A stretch of 9,037 nucleotides of DNA from Alphaproteobacteria bacterium (GTDB lineage Bacteria; Pseudomonadota; Alphaproteobacteria; Micavibrionales; UBA2020): positions 1-9,037 of the forward strand of contig JAQSWE010000110.1 of the NCBI GenBank assembly GCA_029266795.1. The letters are read 5' to 3'. Of the stretch, positions 7,256-9,037 are shown in pieces (the first letter of the stretch is position 1; every line of letters begins with the position of its first letter). The notes beneath the pieces are model-generated. The model was not told where the DNA came from. It made no database searches and saw only the letters and a list, made by a program, of their open reading frames with translations. The translations under genes were made by a program, and so were the position numbers.

Positions 7256-7933
7256 TTAAGTTTTCGAGGCTTCATCCGTGAGGGCACGGACCAGAGCATC
7301 GTGCTTGCTTTGGTAATAGCGCGCCGCGTCGTCAAGCTGCTGGCTCGTCGTTTTACGGTATTGATCTTCTTGCTGCGTCAGCTTATCGGCCGCTTCCGAA
7401 GCAGGTTTTTGCGCATGGCGCATCAGCGCCTGGAAGAGCGGATTGTCGTCATACAGCGACGTCGCTGTGCCGCCCTCTTTCTGGTCATCGTGCAGGCGGC
7501 TGCGTTCTTCCGGATTAAGCGCCGCGATACCGTTGCCATAGATGCCGTCAAAGCCGTGGCCACGCTCCACATTTCCGCTTTCACCGGCAAAGATGCCGTC
7601 CACATCCTGCTGCTGGTCACTGCCCGTGAAATCAATCCCGCGCACAGTCGTGAGGATGAAGTTATCGAGCAGGCCTAGGTCGCCAAGACCATTCGGCAAG
7701 AGAACCTCCCCTTTCGGCTGCGGAGGCACAAGGTCGGGCTGAACGAACTCATTAGTATCCAGCAGATCGAACGTAAAGGTTTCCTGATAGGTATATTCAC
7801 CGTCAAATGCCTGGATCGTGACCGTATAGGACTTGATGGGGGTTGTTTCGTAATCAAGCGTCGCATTGACGACCAAATCGTTGCCGTTAATGGCAAAGAT
7901 GGAGGGCGAACCGACAAAGCTCAGGTTTCCGAC
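7256..7933 (-). pseudogene. 3' fragment of the repeat protein: partial cadherin-like domain and C-terminal tail, out of frame
   Basis: This frame reads about 225 residues, beginning VGNLSFVGSPSIFAINGNDL and ending at a TAA at 7256-7258. The first 70 or so residues are the second half of a cadherin-type domain, with LDYETTPIKSYTVTI, QAFDG and DTNE, the usual calcium-site positions. A proline-rich linker (LVPPQPKG) and then a tail of about 150 residues follow. The tail is Gly/Asp-rich at first, then charged and helical, ending YYQSKHDALVRALTDEASKT. It has no RTX nonapeptides, LPxTG motif or beta-barrel anchor that I can recognise. A TTG at 7876 could open the frame but has no ribosome site and lies mid-domain, so it is not a credible independent gene. 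The piece continues the gene at 7921-9037 by a -1 shift (one base missing). It is either a degraded end, an out-of-frame deletion, or a sequencing error in one intact gene. Confidence 0.7.
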
Positions 7934-9037
7934 GGAAGAACCGTGATACCGTCGCGGAGCGAGAAGCGGAAGCTGTCGGCGATCGTTTCGCCGCCATCAT
8001 GCGTGTACTGGATGAGACCCGCGGCCAGTTCGGCCTGCGTGAAGGACGTGATCGCCACGCCCGGATTCGTCGCCAGCTCAAGGCGGCCATGCAGAGGCTG
8101 CTGGGTAACGGTATAGATAATATTGGCATCTGCCGTATCGACGTCGGCCGCGCTCAGTTGGGCAGTCGTTAACGAAACCGTGCCACCTTCCAACAGCGTC
8201 ACGCCGTTGTTCGCCACCAGCACAGGCGGGTCGTCAACAGCCGTCACATCAATCGTGATCGTGTTCGGAGTCGCATCGAGATCGATACCGCCATTCGCAG
8301 TGCCGCCGTTATCCTGCACCTGGAAGTCAAATGATGCATAACCCGCGCCGTTGTCATTCAGCGCCGAGAGGAATACGAGGCGACCCGCCGCGATATCTGC
8401 CGCACTGACGATCTGGCCTGCAGTAACTGCAATGCCGTTCAGTGTCAGGCTGCCATTTAAAGGCAGTGTATTAATAGTAACGGAGAGAAGCGTATTCGCA
8501 GGGCTGTCCAGCACGTCCGTCAGGCCGAAATTCGCGACCGTAAATACATGCGGTATATCTTCGAGAGTCGTCACGGTACGGTCGGTGCCCGACGGCTCGT
8601 CGTTGACGCGGGTCACGTCGATCTGGATACGGTTCGGCGTCTGGTCGAGGTCGAAGCCGCCGTTTGCTGTCCCGCCATCGTCCTGCAACTGGAAGGTAAA
8701 GCCGGAATAATTCGTGCCGGCGCCGTTCGCCACCGGCGTAAAGACCAGCAGGCCGGACGCGATATCGGCCGGATCGACGAACTGTCCTGCCGTGACCGCT
8801 ATACCATTCAAGGTCAGCGTACCGCCTGTCGGCAAGGTAGAGATGCGGATTGCGACAAGAGTGTTCGAAGGTGAATCGTTCGGATCGCTGAATGTAAAGT
8901 CGCCCAGAGTAAATGCATAGGAAGAATCTTCGAGCAATGTCACGGTGGCATTGGTACCCGCGGGTGCATCGTTGACGGAGGTGACGTCGAAGGTGATGGT
9001 ATTGGGGGACTGGTCGGTGTCCTGACCGCCGAGGGCG
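7921..9037 (-). CDS. Large tandem-repeat cadherin/Ig-like surface or secreted protein (5' end outside window; frame lost at the 3' end)
   Basis: The frame is open from the window edge (about base 9036) to a TGA at 7921-7923: about 371 residues with no start inside the window. The GTG at 8943 lies within a repeat and is not the start. In order there is the end of one repeat (…NTITFDVTSVNDAPAG), two full 123-124 residue repeats, and a CSPG/cadherin-like domain (about 93 residues) with QPLHGRLE, GLIQYTHDGGE and DSFRFSLRDG. Such beta-sandwich arrays occur in giant adhesins and secreted proteins of proteobacteria, often calcium-stabilised. Ser, Thr, Asn, Asp and Gly are abundant and no cysteine is seen. 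Function and export route cannot be read here, because both the N-terminus and a normal C-terminus are missing. The stop after LPSET cuts off the end of the CSPG domain, and coding sequence of the same type continues in another frame downstream. Confidence 0.85.
   Translation of the reverse strand, partial: ALGGQDTDQSPNTITFDVTSVNDAPAGTNATVTLLEDSSYAFTLGDFTFSDPNDSPSNTLVAIRISTLPTGGTLTLNGIAVTAGQFVDPADIASGLLVFTPVANGAGTNYSGFTFQLQDDGGTANGGFDLDQTPNRIQIDVTRVNDEPSGTDRTVTTLEDIPHVFTVANFGLTDVLDSPANTLLSVTINTLPLNGSLTLNGIAVTAGQIVSAADIAAGRLVFLSALNDNGAGYASFDFQVQDNGGTANGGIDLDATPNTITIDVTAVDDPPVLVANNGVTLLEGGTVSLTTAQLSAADVDTADANIIYTVTQQPLHGRLELATNPGVAITSFTQAELAAGLIQYTHDGGETIADSFRFSLRDGITVLPSET
8203..8574 (-). repeat. 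Cadherin/Ig-like tandem repeat unit, 124 residues
   Basis: It runs from VTTLEDIPHVFTV to AVDDPPVLVANNG, with one residue more than its neighbour near the C-terminal linker. The protein landmarks are the same as in the preceding unit, but most codons in the identical blocks differ. The following 93-residue segment (7921-8202) starts similarly (VTLLEGGTVSL) but is a different, CSPG-like domain type. Confidence 0.88.
8575..8943 (-). repeat. Cadherin/Ig-like tandem repeat unit, 123 residues
   Basis: It runs from VTLLEDSSYAFTL to VNDEPSGTDRT. Shared landmarks with the next unit, at the same internal positions, are (T/V)T(L)LED, DSP(S/A)NTL, TLP, LTLNGIAVTAGQ (residues 43-54), ADIA(S/A)G.LVF, NGAG, QDxGGTANGG.DLD and the ID VT.V.D.P linker. 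The measured spacing between equivalent codons is 369 bases. Confidence 0.9.
8944..9037 (-). repeat. Repeat unit, C-terminal end only (cut by window edge)
   Basis: The visible 31 residues (ALGGQDTDQSPNTITFDVTS, then VNDAPAGTNAT) line up with the last quarter of the next two units: NGGFDLDQTPNRIQIDVTRV and NGGIDLDATPNTITIDVTAV. It shows that the array extends to the right of the window. Confidence 0.85.

Noticed and set aside
5422..9037. Exporter and repeat protein as a type I secretion pair
   Set aside because: They are convergent rather than co-directional. The exporter has no N-terminal C39-like domain, no membrane fusion protein or TolC gene is present, and the repeat protein shows no RTX motifs in the window.

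Overview
This is a dense, moderately GC-rich bacterial chromosomal window. Short intergenic gaps, alternating gene directions and the protein families present (aspartate-sensitive-type PEP carboxylase, SpoU methyltransferase, YheS-like ABC-F, PP_4765-type flavoprotein, MsbA-like half exporter) suggest a proteobacterium, most likely an alphaproteobacterium. That placement comes from the general look of the proteins, not from a marker gene, and the genus cannot be named. No rRNA, tRNA, CRISPR array, insertion sequence or phage gene is visible.

Layout. 1-599 (+) is the last fifth of phosphoenolpyruvate carboxylase. It meets, tail to tail with no gap, a SpoU/TrmH-type RNA 2'-O-methyltransferase on the minus strand (600-1382). 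A divergent intergenic region (1383-1509) holds a fair candidate promoter for the methyltransferase. A plus-strand pair follows: a YheS-like ABC-F ATPase (1510-3381) and, overlapping it by one base (TAATG), an FAD-dependent flavoprotein of the HI0933/PP_4765 type (3381-4589). After a weak hairpin and a candidate promoter comes an uncharacterised lipoprotein (start preferred at 4708, end 5292). Then a 129-base gap with a perfect 12-base palindrome leads to a complete half-size ABC exporter (5422-7248).

The right end (7256-9037, minus strand) is the 3' part of a large modular surface or secreted protein whose start lies beyond the window. It has near-identical 123-124 residue tandem repeats with 'VNDAP'-type linkers, then one CSPG/cadherin-like domain. 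The reading frame is lost at about 7921-7940. The remaining 3' part (half a cadherin-like domain and a charged helical tail) is intact in another frame. This is a frameshift, an out-of-frame deletion, or a sequence error.

How the genes fit together. Most of the window is housekeeping: anaplerotic carbon fixation, RNA modification, ribosome-associated ABC-F function, and envelope functions (lipoprotein, exporter). The ABC-F and flavoprotein genes are probably translationally coupled. The exporter and the repeat protein are convergent neighbours, and nothing in the sequence shows that the exporter secretes it. I see no convincing novel multi-gene system. The points most worth a second look are the broken repeat protein, the codon-diversified repeats, the unknown lipoprotein, and the palindrome upstream of the exporter.
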